From the NCBI GenBank assembly GCA_011523515.1, contig WTGO01000017.1, forward strand, positions 1 to 64,000: a stretch of DNA of 64,000 bases. Reading direction: 5' to 3'. The notes beneath the pieces are model-generated. The model did no database searches and was not told where the DNA came from. It saw only the letters and a program-made list of their open reading frames with translations. This stretch comes from Chloroflexota bacterium (GTDB taxonomy: Bacteria > Chloroflexota > Anaerolineae > Aggregatilineales > Phototrophicaceae). Below, piece by piece: positions 9,059 to 17,967 of the stretch (position 1 is the stretch's first letter; the number at the start of each line of letters is the position of its first letter). A program made the translations under genes and the position numbers.

Positions 9059-9595
9059 TCAGAAGAGGCTCATCTGCGCCGGCGCGTCGGGGTCGTCATC
9101 GGCGTCGGCGCTTTCGTCGTCGGCTGACCGCGGCGCATCCGCTTCAGCGTCGTCGATTCCGGCACGCGTATCCAAACTGTCTTCGAATGTTAGCGGATCG
9201 GGTTCTTCGTCATCGGCGGGATTCAGCGGCGCGACGGCGAAGGTGTGACCGGTATCGGCGGACGCGGCTTCTTGGTCCGGGGCTACCGGCTGGCCATCGG
9301 CATCGTGCGCGGCCTCGTCGATCGTCATACACTGTGGACAAAGACACTCGGCCGGGTGAGGCGCCGGCACGGGATCAAGTATCTGCATGTCGGGCTTGAA
9401 GTCCTCCGCGACATCGTCCACATGCATGGTTGCTTCAACTCGGAGCTGCGCCAATTCCTCCTCGCCGAAGCCAACATTCTGCATGACCGCCGTGAGGGTC
9501 GGCAAGGTCACCATGTCGTTGCTGCGGACGACGTGTTTGTACTGCTCGCGCAAGCTGCGCAGCCACTCATCAAAGAAGACGCTGCGTGAATCCAC
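9059..9595 (-). CDS. Acidic-tailed protein of unknown function ending in QMSLF
   Basis: I do not recognise this 178-residue protein, which starts at a GTG. Residues 1-75 look folded and helical. A cysteine cluster, CLCPQC at 84-89, may bind zinc. Residues 90-173 are very rich in Asp, Glu, Ala and Pro and probably disordered. The last five residues are QMSLF, close to the QL(S/D)LF peptide by which many proteins bind the DNA polymerase beta clamp. It sits between malQ and tadA on the same strand, 51 bp after malQ's neighbour boundary and 3 bp before tadA. A clamp-linked role is inference from the tail alone. Confidence 0.6.
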   Translation of the reverse strand: MDSRSVFFDEWLRSLREQYKHVVRSNDMVTLPTLTAVMQNVGFGEEELAQLRVEATMHVDDVAEDFKPDMQILDPVPAPHPAECLCPQCMTIDEAAHDADGQPVAPDQEAASADTGHTFAVAPLNPADDEEPDPLTFEDSLDTRAGIDDAEADAPRSADDESADADDDPDAPAQMSLF

Positions 9596-9646
9596 TGTTT
9601 ATATCCGCGTCCAGTCAAAAGTCAAATTTGCTGCTGGACAATTTTA

Positions 9647-11161
9647 TCACGCCTCGGCTTGCTGATCTGGATGCCGTTGAAAAAGGCGCGTAATGTGCAG
9701 CAGAGTGTCTTTGCCCTGATGGCGAAGCGCATCTGCTGGCATGCGCCAGGTCCAGTTGCCTGCCGGCTTGCCGGGCGTATTCATGCGCGCGGTAGCGCCC
9801 AGCCTCAGAACATCTTGCATGGGCATGATGAAGACGCGGCCAGCGGAGCGCATGCCAGCACGCGCCATCGCCCAGACGATATCCTGGACCTCGTGGCCGA
9901 GATAGTCGTTGACGAAGGCGAGCGTGCCTGGTTCGACTTCGTTTTCCCACCAGCCGCGCGCGGTATTGTTGTCGTGCGTGCCGGTATAGATGATGCAGTT
10001 AACCGGGTGGTTGTGCGGCAAGAAGGGGTTGGCTGGGTCGCTCCAGGCGAATTGTAGCACTTTCATGCCCGGGAAGCCGAAGTCATCACGCAACTTCTCG
10101 ACGCCGCTTGTGATCACGCCGAGATCCTCGGCAATTATCGGCAGCTCGCCCAGGGCCGCGTGAATCGCCTCAAAAAAAGCCGCGCCCGGCCCCGCCACCC
10201 AACGGCCCTTGACCGCGGTTGCCTCATCGGCCGGAATCTCCCAATAGGCTTCGAAGCCGCGAAAATGGTCGATGCGGATATAGTCGACCAAGCTCAGCAG
10301 GGCGCGAATGCGTTGCATCCACCAGCGGTAGCCGTTCGCCCGCATCACATCCCAGCGATAGAGCGGATTGCCCCAGCGCTGCCCGGTCGGGCTGAAATAA
10401 TCGGGCGGGACGCCGGCCACTGCGGTCGGGTTGCCGGCCGCGTCCAGAAAGTACTCGCCCTGATGCGCCCAGACATCGGCGCTGTCATGCGCGACGAATA
10501 TCGGCAAATCGCCGAAGAGGCGTATACCCTTGCCGTTGGCGTAGGCCTTCAAGGCGGTCCATTGTCGATTGAACAGCCATTGCCGGAATCGCTCGGCATT
10601 AACTTGCTCTGCCAGATTCACAGCCGCATAAGCGAGCGCAGACTGGTCACGCCGCCGCAAGTCACCCTCCCACTCGACCCAGGGCCGCAGTCGGTGTTGT
10701 CTCTTGAGCGCCGCGAACAGCGCGTAGTCTTCCAGCCAGAAGCGATTCTCGTCTACAAAGCACTCAAACTCGCGGCGCAGCGACGGGTCTTCACGTCTGC
10801 TGAAATTGTGCCCGGCGCTGGCGAGCTTTTGGTTGTGGAAGGGGCCGATCCAGCCGTAGTCCACTGCGCCGGCGGGGAAGGGGGGCGTATCGGCCAAGTC
10901 GCCGCCTGTCAGTAAGCCGTCATCGACGAGCCGATCCAGACTGATTAAGTTGCTGTTGCCGGCGAAGGCTGAAAGCGTCTGGTAGGGCGAATCGCCGTAG
11001 CTGGTGGGTCCCAGCGGCAGCACCTGCCAAATCTTCTGTCCATGATCGGCTAGCCAGTCGACAAAGCGGTAAGCGCCGGCGCCCAGATCGCCGATGCCAT
11101 AGGAGCCGTGTAGTGAAGTGGGGTGGAGCAGGATGCCGCTGCAGCGCGGAAGCGAAATCAT
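9647..11161 (-). CDS. malQ: 4-alpha-glucanotransferase (amylomaltase, GH77)
   Basis: MalQ transfers alpha-1,4-glucan segments between maltooligosaccharides in the cytoplasm. The 504-residue product has normal family length. It begins with the GH77 signature RCSGILLHPTSLHG, and contains the nucleophile region RIDHFRGFEAYWEIP, the acid/base region IIAEDLGVIT and the transition-state Asp region YTGTHDNNTARGWW. Its ATG overlaps the hisS stop by 4 bp (ATGA), so the two genes are translationally coupled although they are functionally unrelated. No glycogen phosphorylase or maltose transporter is adjacent. Confidence 0.95.
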   Translation of the reverse strand: MISLPRCSGILLHPTSLHGSYGIGDLGAGAYRFVDWLADHGQKIWQVLPLGPTSYGDSPYQTLSAFAGNSNLISLDRLVDDGLLTGGDLADTPPFPAGAVDYGWIGPFHNQKLASAGHNFSRREDPSLRREFECFVDENRFWLEDYALFAALKRQHRLRPWVEWEGDLRRRDQSALAYAAVNLAEQVNAERFRQWLFNRQWTALKAYANGKGIRLFGDLPIFVAHDSADVWAHQGEYFLDAAGNPTAVAGVPPDYFSPTGQRWGNPLYRWDVMRANGYRWWMQRIRALLSLVDYIRIDHFRGFEAYWEIPADEATAVKGRWVAGPGAAFFEAIHAALGELPIIAEDLGVITSGVEKLRDDFGFPGMKVLQFAWSDPANPFLPHNHPVNCIIYTGTHDNNTARGWWENEVEPGTLAFVNDYLGHEVQDIVWAMARAGMRSAGRVFIMPMQDVLRLGATARMNTPGKPAGNWTWRMPADALRHQGKDTLLHITRLFQRHPDQQAEA

Positions 11162-12492
11162 GGGGTCAGCGCCAGCAGCTGTTTGGCGGCATCAACTGCG
11201 CCTGACAAGGTGGTCGCAACTTCCTTGCCGTCAGCCAGCCGCCGCAGCTTGACCGTGCCGGCCTCTACCTCGTTAGGTCCGGCGATGGCGACCAGGGGAA
11301 TCCCCTTCTTGTCCGCGTATTGAAATTGCCGGCCCAGCTTGCGCGATGGCAGGTAGAGCTCGGTATTGACGCCGGCCTGACGCAGCCCGTCCGCGATCCG
11401 CATTGAGGCGGCGCGCGTGTCTTGGCTGAATACGGTCACCAGCACTTGCACCAGCGTGCCGCCGAGGTGGCCGGGGTAAAGGTTGAGCTCGTCCATCAGA
11501 TCGATTATGCGTTCAATGCCGAATGAGGTCCCGGTCGTCGGCAGGCTCTGCCGGCGAAACATGCCGATCAAGTTATCGTAGCGTCCGCCGCCGGTGATGC
11601 TGCCCAGATTCGGCTCCGAAATGACGGTCTCAAAGATGGGACCGGTGTAATAGCCCAGGCCGCGCGCCATGGTGAAATCGAAGTCGTAGCAGGCCGGCGG
11701 GACCTTCGCCTCAGCCAACAGCGCAGCCAGTTCGCGTAACTCGTCAACGCCATTATCCTCGTCCGCGCCAATGGCATCGACGATGAGATCGAGGCTTCCC
11801 GTGCCAGCTACCTTCGCTTGTATAAGGTCTATCATGCGGCTGACCGCATCGGCGGCGATGCCGCGCTCGGTCAGCTCACGCCGAACGCCCTCGGCGCCAA
11901 TTTTGTCGAATTTGTCGACGCTGCGGTAGAGATCGGGCAGCTGCTCCTTCGGCACGCCTGAGAAGTCGCCAATGGCGACCAGCAATTTGCGATGGTTGAT
12001 CTTGATTACGAATTGCGGGAAGCCGAGCCGGCTAAGGATGTGCTGCATCAGGCTGACTATTTCCGCATCGGCGCTCATGCCGGCTACGCCAACGATATCG
12101 GCGTCGCATTGCCAAAACTCGCGGTATCGGCCCCGCTGCGGCCGTTCACCGCGGAAGACCGGCGCTATATGATAACGCTTGAAGGGAAAGCTCAGGTGAT
12201 TTTCGTATTGGCCCACGACGCGCGCCAGGGGGACGGTCAAGTCATAGCGCATTGCCAAGGGTTCGCGTGTGCTGCGGCCGTGCTGGGCGGTGAATATCAG
12301 CTGTTCGGCGTCTTCTCCATATTTGCCGAACAAGGTTTCATGCCGTTCCAGAATCGGTGTGCCGATAGGCTCGAAACCGAAGCGATGAAACTCATCGGTG
12401 ATGGCATCAAGCACGAAATTCCGGCGCAGCATGGTATCGGGCAAGAAGTCTCGGAAGCCCTTTGGCGTACGTGGTGTGACTGTTTTGCTCAT
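11158..12492 (-). CDS. hisS: Histidyl-tRNA synthetase
   Basis: This class II aminoacyl-tRNA synthetase charges tRNA-His. The 444-residue product shows motif 2 around FRGERPQRGRYREFWQCDAD, the glycine-rich GSITGGGRYDNLIG, motif 3 at TGTSFGIERI, and a C-terminal anticodon-binding domain (VLVTVFSQDTRAASMRIADG onward). The ATG at 12492 is preceded by GGGAG; a TTG one codon upstream is less likely. The length is typical and no key motif is missing. Confidence 0.95.
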   Translation of the reverse strand: MSKTVTPRTPKGFRDFLPDTMLRRNFVLDAITDEFHRFGFEPIGTPILERHETLFGKYGEDAEQLIFTAQHGRSTREPLAMRYDLTVPLARVVGQYENHLSFPFKRYHIAPVFRGERPQRGRYREFWQCDADIVGVAGMSADAEIVSLMQHILSRLGFPQFVIKINHRKLLVAIGDFSGVPKEQLPDLYRSVDKFDKIGAEGVRRELTERGIAADAVSRMIDLIQAKVAGTGSLDLIVDAIGADEDNGVDELRELAALLAEAKVPPACYDFDFTMARGLGYYTGPIFETVISEPNLGSITGGGRYDNLIGMFRRQSLPTTGTSFGIERIIDLMDELNLYPGHLGGTLVQVLVTVFSQDTRAASMRIADGLRQAGVNTELYLPSRKLGRQFQYADKKGIPLVAIAGPNEVEAGTVKLRRLADGKEVATTLSGAVDAAKQLLALTP

Positions 12493-12549
12493 CAAGTCTC
12501 CCGGTGTCAGCTACCGGCGCAACGTCTCGATTTGAGCGGCGCCGGGCGT

Positions 12550-13146
12550 TTACCCAGCGGTCGCGCGGGCGGCCAGAGCTTGCCGCCGCACCTCTTCGAT
12601 TTGCTCGTAGTGGCCGACCTCGTGCGACAGCGCAAAAAGAAAGGCGGCTGGCGCATTCATGTCGCCAAATCTGGCGGTAAAGCGCTCCGACACCACGCGC
12701 AGGACATCAAGCAAGGGCGCATCGGGCCAGGTTTCCAGGTAGGCATTGCGCATGCGCTGGCTCTCTTCCAGGCGCTGGCGGACGTGAACGACTGTTGTCA
12801 TGTCGCGCCAGGGCGTCTCATAACGCGGGCGTTCGGAAGCCGGCACGCCGCGCGCCAGGAGTGAACTCAAGGCCGCGCCTTCTTCGGAGCTGGCCGTGAC
12901 GTGTGCGATTAGGTGGCCGAAGTTCCAGCCGATGGATTCCTCGCCTTCGACCGCGAAGGGATCATCCGCCTCGGGATCTTCTGGCGTAAAGACAATATCG
13001 GCATCGCTCAGACCGTCAATCAGCCCCAGCAGAAAGTCGATACTCTCGTCGCTCAGCGTTCGCAACTCGGCGGCGCCGAGCTTTGCCTGCGCTGCATAGT
13101 CGATAAAGCTTACGTCGCCGTCCCGCATGGGTGAAAAGTCAATCAT
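12550..13146 (-). CDS. DinB-like four-helix protein
   Basis: The 198-residue product resembles the DinB/YfiT superfamily of metal-binding four-helix bundles, which includes bacillithiol- or mycothiol-dependent transferases and proteins of unknown function. Possible metal ligands are in NFGHLIAHV (first His group) and SHEVGHYEQIEEVRRQ (last His group), both in the expected places. The ATG at 13146 follows AGGAG; the open frame up to 13230 lacks conservation. It is on the hisS strand, 57 bp upstream. The substrate is unknown. Confidence 0.75.
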   Translation of the reverse strand: MIDFSPMRDGDVSFIDYAAQAKLGAAELRTLSDESIDFLLGLIDGLSDADIVFTPEDPEADDPFAVEGEESIGWNFGHLIAHVTASSEEGAALSSLLARGVPASERPRYETPWRDMTTVVHVRQRLEESQRMRNAYLETWPDAPLLDVLRVVSERFTARFGDMNAPAAFLFALSHEVGHYEQIEEVRRQALAARATAG

Positions 13147-13378
13147 GGTCGCCGCTCCTGGATTCGCCTGCATTTTCAAGGTCATTCTACAGAACGCCTG
13201 CGCTTCTGCAACCTTGCATAGGGCGACCAATCATTGGATTGCCTGAATCAAACCGGATTCTTGCTGCGCTGCACGGGCACAAGAGGGCGCCGGCAGATTG
13301 GTGAAAAATTGACGCAATGGTAAACTGAATTGATGCGCGACCGAACACGGTATTGAAGCGCTGGGAAAGCCTAAGACT

Positions 13379-15400
13379 ATGCTGACCGACATCGAAAGAA
13401 TGACCTTTCTCTTGCTGGCGCTATTCTCTCTCGGCGCGAGTTATGCTGGCTTCAACGAGATGTTTCTGATTATCGGGCGCGGCCAGGGCCAGCTGGAATT
13501 CAATGGCATTGCCCGCCGGGCGTTTACGGCGCTTGGCGTGTATTTGACGCAGCGAACGACACTGAAGACGCGACCCATGACCAGCATTATCCACTGGGGC
13601 GTCGTCTTGGGATTCACCTGGTATTTTCTAGTGAACGCAGTCGATTTGCTGATCGGCTTCGCGCCCGGGTTTGAGCGGCAGCTGCGTACGGCCGGCGTGG
13701 CCTACGATGTTTTCCGCCTGCTCAGCGATGTGTTCAGTGTCGTCGTTTTGCTGGGTATCGTCTATTTCCTGCTGCGGCGCCTGCTGCTGCCCAGCAGAGC
13801 CGACCTGCAATTTAATGACAATGTGGTTTTGCATCCGCGGGTCGCGGCGGGCGCCGTCAAATTAGACTCGCTGATCGTCGCGGCTTTCATTCTGTTGCAC
13901 GTCGGCGCGCGCTTCATGGGCGAGTCGGTCGCAGTTGCCCAGGCGGGATACGACGACTTCATGCCCTTTGCTTCTGCAGCTTCGGCAATCTGGACAAGCC
14001 TCAATGTCGATGCGTTGGCGGTTCTGCGACATGTATTCTGGTGGATCGCCTTGGGCGGGATCTTGCTGTTTCTACCCTACTTTCCGCAGAGTAAACATGC
14101 CCATCTGTTTATGGCGCCGCTTAACTTTTTGACGCGCCCGCAGCGGACATCGTTGGGCGCGCTGACTCCGCTAGATTTGGAAGACGATACGATCGAGCAG
14201 TTTGGCGCGGGACGGCTCGAGGATTTGCACAAAACGCATATTCTGGATGGTTTCGCATGCATCATGTGCAATCGCTGTCAAGATGTTTGCCCGGCCTATC
14301 TGACCGGTAAAGCGCTCTCGCCCGCTGCTCTGGAGGTCAACAAACGATTTCACATCAAAGACCATTGGCAGGCGCTCGCTGCTGGCGCCGAATCGGACTG
14401 GCCATTGGCGAATAATCTGCTGAGCGAGTCAGCGCTGTGGGCTTGCACCGCCTGTGGCGCTTGCATCGATATCTGCCCGGTCGGCAATGAGCCGATGTTC
14501 GACATTCTGGATATCCGGCGTGATGCCGTGCTGATGCAGAGCGCGTTTCCTAGCGAGTTGCAGGGCGCTTTTAACGGCATGGAGCGCCAAGGCAATCCCT
14601 GGCAAATCGCCGAGCGGCGCAGCGCCTGGACGGACGGGCTGGACTTCCCCGTGCCCGCTGTGGCTGAGAATCCCGATTTTGACTTGCTCTATTGGACGGG
14701 CTGCGCGGTAAGTTACGATCCGCTGGCGCAGCGCACGGCGCAGGCCCTGGTTAAGCTAATGCATGCGGCCGGCGTGAACTTCGCTATCTTGGGCGATGAC
14801 GAGCGATGCACAGGCGATGTGGCGCGTAGGGCCGGCAATGAGTACCTGTACTTTGAGATGGCGACAGCCAATGTGGAGACCTTGGATACGGTTAAGCCGA
14901 AGCGCATCGTAGTCACTTGCCCCCACTGCCTGCACAATATCGGTAAGGAGTACGGCGCATTTGGCGGTAACTATGAGGTAGTGCACCATAGTGAATTGAT
15001 CGCCGACCTGATAGCGCAGGGCAAGCTGCCGGAGAGCGCGAACGCGTCGCGCTGGAGCAACGTGACATTTCACGATCCCTGTTACTTGGCGCGCCATAAC
15101 GGCGTGGCGGAAGCGCCGCGCAGCGTACTTCACGCAGCCGGCACATCCTTGGTCGAGATGCCGCGCAATCGCGAAAATTCATTCTGCTGTGGCGCGGGCG
15201 GCGCGCAATTCTGGAAAGAAGAGGAGCCGGGCGACGGCAAAGTCAGCCTGGCGCGCTTCAACGAGGCTGCCGACACCGGCGCCGAGACATTGGCGGTGGG
15301 CTGCCCCTTCTGTATGCGCATGCTGGAAGATGCCCGCAACGAATCTGATGGCGGGCCTCAAGTCGTCGATATCGCCGAGATTATCGCGGAACGACTGTAG
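13379..15400 (+). CDS. Membrane Fe-S oxidoreductase, HdrD/EMO-like
   Basis: This 673-residue protein has an N-terminal membrane part (several hydrophobic spans to about residue 245, NarI-like) followed by two 4Fe-4S sites: CxxCxxCxxxCP beginning at residues 294 and 356. The C-terminal half holds two cysteine-rich CCG-type modules (WTGCAVSYD with ERCTGDVARRAGNEYLY, and FHDPCYLARHNG with NSFCCGAGGAQFW). This order matches membrane ETF:menaquinone oxidoreductases (EMO) and heterodisulfide-reductase-like proteins. The likely job is to pass electrons from an electron-transfer flavoprotein to quinone. It may serve the beta-oxidation genes near 53-58 kb, which is inference; no etf genes are adjacent. 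Confidence 0.82.
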   Translation: MLTDIERMTFLLLALFSLGASYAGFNEMFLIIGRGQGQLEFNGIARRAFTALGVYLTQRTTLKTRPMTSIIHWGVVLGFTWYFLVNAVDLLIGFAPGFERQLRTAGVAYDVFRLLSDVFSVVVLLGIVYFLLRRLLLPSRADLQFNDNVVLHPRVAAGAVKLDSLIVAAFILLHVGARFMGESVAVAQAGYDDFMPFASAASAIWTSLNVDALAVLRHVFWWIALGGILLFLPYFPQSKHAHLFMAPLNFLTRPQRTSLGALTPLDLEDDTIEQFGAGRLEDLHKTHILDGFACIMCNRCQDVCPAYLTGKALSPAALEVNKRFHIKDHWQALAAGAESDWPLANNLLSESALWACTACGACIDICPVGNEPMFDILDIRRDAVLMQSAFPSELQGAFNGMERQGNPWQIAERRSAWTDGLDFPVPAVAENPDFDLLYWTGCAVSYDPLAQRTAQALVKLMHAAGVNFAILGDDERCTGDVARRAGNEYLYFEMATANVETLDTVKPKRIVVTCPHCLHNIGKEYGAFGGNYEVVHHSELIADLIAQGKLPESANASRWSNVTFHDPCYLARHNGVAEAPRSVLHAAGTSLVEMPRNRENSFCCGAGGAQFWKEEEPGDGKVSLARFNEAADTGAETLAVGCPFCMRMLEDARNESDGGPQVVDIAEIIAERL

Positions 15401-15494
15401 ATCGGTCGGATTCCTGCCGGGATCTGATGTCAAGCGATCTGCAATGATGTGTGTAGCGCGGTCGCCAATGGCAGGCAAACGTGAAGGTTAAGCG

Positions 15495-16064
15495 GTGGAT
15501 TTCCTGTTTGACGAAGTACCGGAGATTGAAACGGAGCGGCTCAGGCTGAGGCGAATCAGCGCCGACGATCTTGGCGACTGGATGGCGGTGTGGCACAGTC
15601 CAGGCGTACTCGATTTCCTGATCGACTTTGAAGGCGCGCCCCATGAAGCTTTGGGTCGAGAGATCGTCGCCTGGGCTCAGCGCATCTTTGTCGAAAAGTC
15701 GGGAATTCGCTGGGCGCTCACGCTTAAACCGAATCCGCAGATGATCGGGTCCTGCGGCTTCCACCTCTTCGACCGACGCCACCAGCGCGTGGAGATCGGT
15801 TACGAATTGCGATCGGACTGTTGGCGCCAGGGCCTCATGTCTGAAGCCGTTTGCGCCGTGCTGGATTTCTGCTTTGATACGCTCGATGCGCATCGCGTCG
15901 AGGCGGATGTGGTCGAGGGCAACGCAGCCTCGGCCGCGCTGCTGCAAAAGGCGGGATTCACGCTGGAGGGCATTTGGCGCGATCGCGTATACAAACGAGG
16001 CGCCTGGCAGAGTCTCTGGCAGTTCGGAATTTTGAAGCCGGAATTCCAGGCACTGCGTCGCTAG
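15495..16064 (+). CDS. RimJ/RimL-type N-acetyltransferase
   Basis: The 189-residue product belongs to the GNAT family that acetylates protein N-termini or small amines. It begins with the hallmark IETERLRLRRISADD, contains VEIGYELRSDCWRQGLMSEA (acetyl-CoA pyrophosphate-binding loop) and ends with NAASAALLQKAGFTLEG, typical of this subfamily. It starts at a GTG preceded by GAAGG. A 10-bp gap separates it from the following glycosyltransferase. The specific substrate is unknown. Confidence 0.85.
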   Translation: MDFLFDEVPEIETERLRLRRISADDLGDWMAVWHSPGVLDFLIDFEGAPHEALGREIVAWAQRIFVEKSGIRWALTLKPNPQMIGSCGFHLFDRRHQRVEIGYELRSDCWRQGLMSEAVCAVLDFCFDTLDAHRVEADVVEGNAASAALLQKAGFTLEGIWRDRVYKRGAWQSLWQFGILKPEFQALRR

Positions 16065-16074
16065 GGGACAGCCT

Positions 16075-17964
16075 GTGACGCGACTGGGCCGAACCTACCT
16101 CACCGCGATGCTGCCTGTTTTGCTACTTGGCTATGCGCTCGGCGCCTTTCAGCTGAACGCCGACATCCTGTGGGTTGACGAAATGGCGACCGTGTCCGCC
16201 ATTGGTGCTGAAAATGCGCCATTCACGCTAGCCCAGATCATTGCGTCTCCGCTGACCTCGTCCGATACCAGTCATTCGCCTTTGTATTACGTCGTTTTAG
16301 CCGGCTGGGCTTGCCTGGTGGGCTGGACGCAGGTGGCGCTGCGCATTTTGTCGCTGCTATTTGGCGTCATGTCCATAGCGTTTGTCTATCGTTTTACCGC
16401 GAATGTTTTTGATCGGCGGGTGGCATGGCTTGCAGCTGTTCTGTTCTCCAGCTGCGCAATCATCAATATCTATTTTCATGAGCTGCGCAGTTATAGCTTG
16501 TGGATCCTCCTCAGCCTGGTAAATGGTTGGCAGTACTGGCGGCTGGCGAATGGGGCGAAAGCGGGCGCCGCCAGCTGGATCTGCTTTATCGCAACGACGA
16601 GCGCCTTGCTCTATACGCACCCGGTGGCGCCTTTCGCACTGCTTGGTTTCGGCGCGCATCATCTGTTGCTGGTGGTGAAAGATAGGCGCTGGCTCAAGGT
16701 CGTTTTCGCCTGGGCAGCCGGTATCGTTGTCTTCCTGCCCTACCTGCCATTAGTAGCGTCGGGAATCTCTGCGGCGACGGAGAGCCGTTCGGTGCAAGAA
16801 GAGGCGTTGTCTTCATTTGAATTGATGCCGATGCTGGGAAACGTGCTTACAAACGGTGTCGATTTGCTTTGGCTCGCGCTACTTGCCGCAGCCGGTTGGG
16901 CGCTTTGGCGCAGGCGCTCGCGCGCGTTTCTGCGTCTACTCTTGATTTTCACGACGATGTCCCTAGCTCTTTTAGCATTTCACGCGCTCGATCCCTTTGT
17001 GTCGACGCGCCGGCTGCGCTATTTTCTGGTGGCTTTGACCTTTGCGATTCCGCTGGCGGCGCAGGTCCTCAGCTCGCTGCCGCATTGGCGCCTCCTGGCG
17101 GCGGTATTTCTGATGCTGTGGCTGGCTGGCGGCTATCTAGCCTATCGACAGGCGGAACAATGGAAGTATGCCGGGCATCACTCGTTGCTGCCTGCTCATC
17201 CGCCGTTGCACCGCTTCGCCGACGCCCTGCGGAATAGGACACGACCGCACGAGGTCTTGCTGGGATTCACGCAGGCTTCTTTCTTGAATTCAGGCTTGCA
17301 TTACGGATTCAGCACGGTGGATTACTATGCTCAGACCTTGCTTGGGGTGCACGGCGCCTTCATCTATACCAAGCTGCAGGGGAGCGAATTGCGCCAGGAG
17401 TTTAGTCGGCGCGTGGGTCATTTCCCCTATCTGACTCTTGTCTATCAGCCGGACGACCAACCCGAAAACTTCGACGAAGTGAAAACCCTGCTGAGCGAGC
17501 AGTATTCCCCCTGCGAAATTGTCGTGGATTCGGACGGCATATTCGCGCGGCGCTACAACTACCGGACTCTTGACTGCGCCCGTCAATATCGCGCCATAGA
17601 ATACGACAACGGCATCAAGATAATCGACCGCTTTGCGGATTTCGACAGTGAGAACCGGTCTATTCGCGTTGTTACCGGCTGGGACGTTGCCGATGAGCGA
17701 CAGCTCGACGAGTACAATGTCTCGATTCAAATTATTTCGGCGGACTGGCAAAGCGTTGGGCAAGCGCCTGATCGACACTTGTACGACGATGTATTGACTT
17801 GGTACGTGGTTGAACTGCCCACCGCCGATTTGCCCGCCGGCGACTATGACATCATGGTTATCCTCTACGACCGCGATACAGTCAAGAAGGTGACAGGCGT
17901 CGACACTACCACTGGGTTAGATAGCGATATTCATTCCGTCTTTTCGTTCGCCGCAGGCGGCTAG
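16075..17964 (+). CDS. Polytopic membrane glycosyltransferase (GT39/GT83-like), copy 1
   Basis: The 629-residue protein has about ten membrane spans in residues 1-370 and a soluble C-terminal domain. The first loop carries NADILWVDE (Asp35-Glu36), the acidic pair that serves catalysis in GT-C enzymes using polyprenyl-phosphate sugars; an RSYSLWILLSL element follows. It starts at a GTG after AGGGGAC. The downstream gene is a clear paralogue, and their C-terminal halves are strikingly similar (for example RVVTGWDV and WYVVELPTADL). It should glycosylate a lipid or protein outside the membrane; donor and acceptor are unknown. Confidence 0.75.
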   Translation: MTRLGRTYLTAMLPVLLLGYALGAFQLNADILWVDEMATVSAIGAENAPFTLAQIIASPLTSSDTSHSPLYYVVLAGWACLVGWTQVALRILSLLFGVMSIAFVYRFTANVFDRRVAWLAAVLFSSCAIINIYFHELRSYSLWILLSLVNGWQYWRLANGAKAGAASWICFIATTSALLYTHPVAPFALLGFGAHHLLLVVKDRRWLKVVFAWAAGIVVFLPYLPLVASGISAATESRSVQEEALSSFELMPMLGNVLTNGVDLLWLALLAAAGWALWRRRSRAFLRLLLIFTTMSLALLAFHALDPFVSTRRLRYFLVALTFAIPLAAQVLSSLPHWRLLAAVFLMLWLAGGYLAYRQAEQWKYAGHHSLLPAHPPLHRFADALRNRTRPHEVLLGFTQASFLNSGLHYGFSTVDYYAQTLLGVHGAFIYTKLQGSELRQEFSRRVGHFPYLTLVYQPDDQPENFDEVKTLLSEQYSPCEIVVDSDGIFARRYNYRTLDCARQYRAIEYDNGIKIIDRFADFDSENRSIRVVTGWDVADERQLDEYNVSIQIISADWQSVGQAPDRHLYDDVLTWYVVELPTADLPAGDYDIMVILYDRDTVKKVTGVDTTTGLDSDIHSVFSFAAGG

Positions 17965-17967
17965 ACG

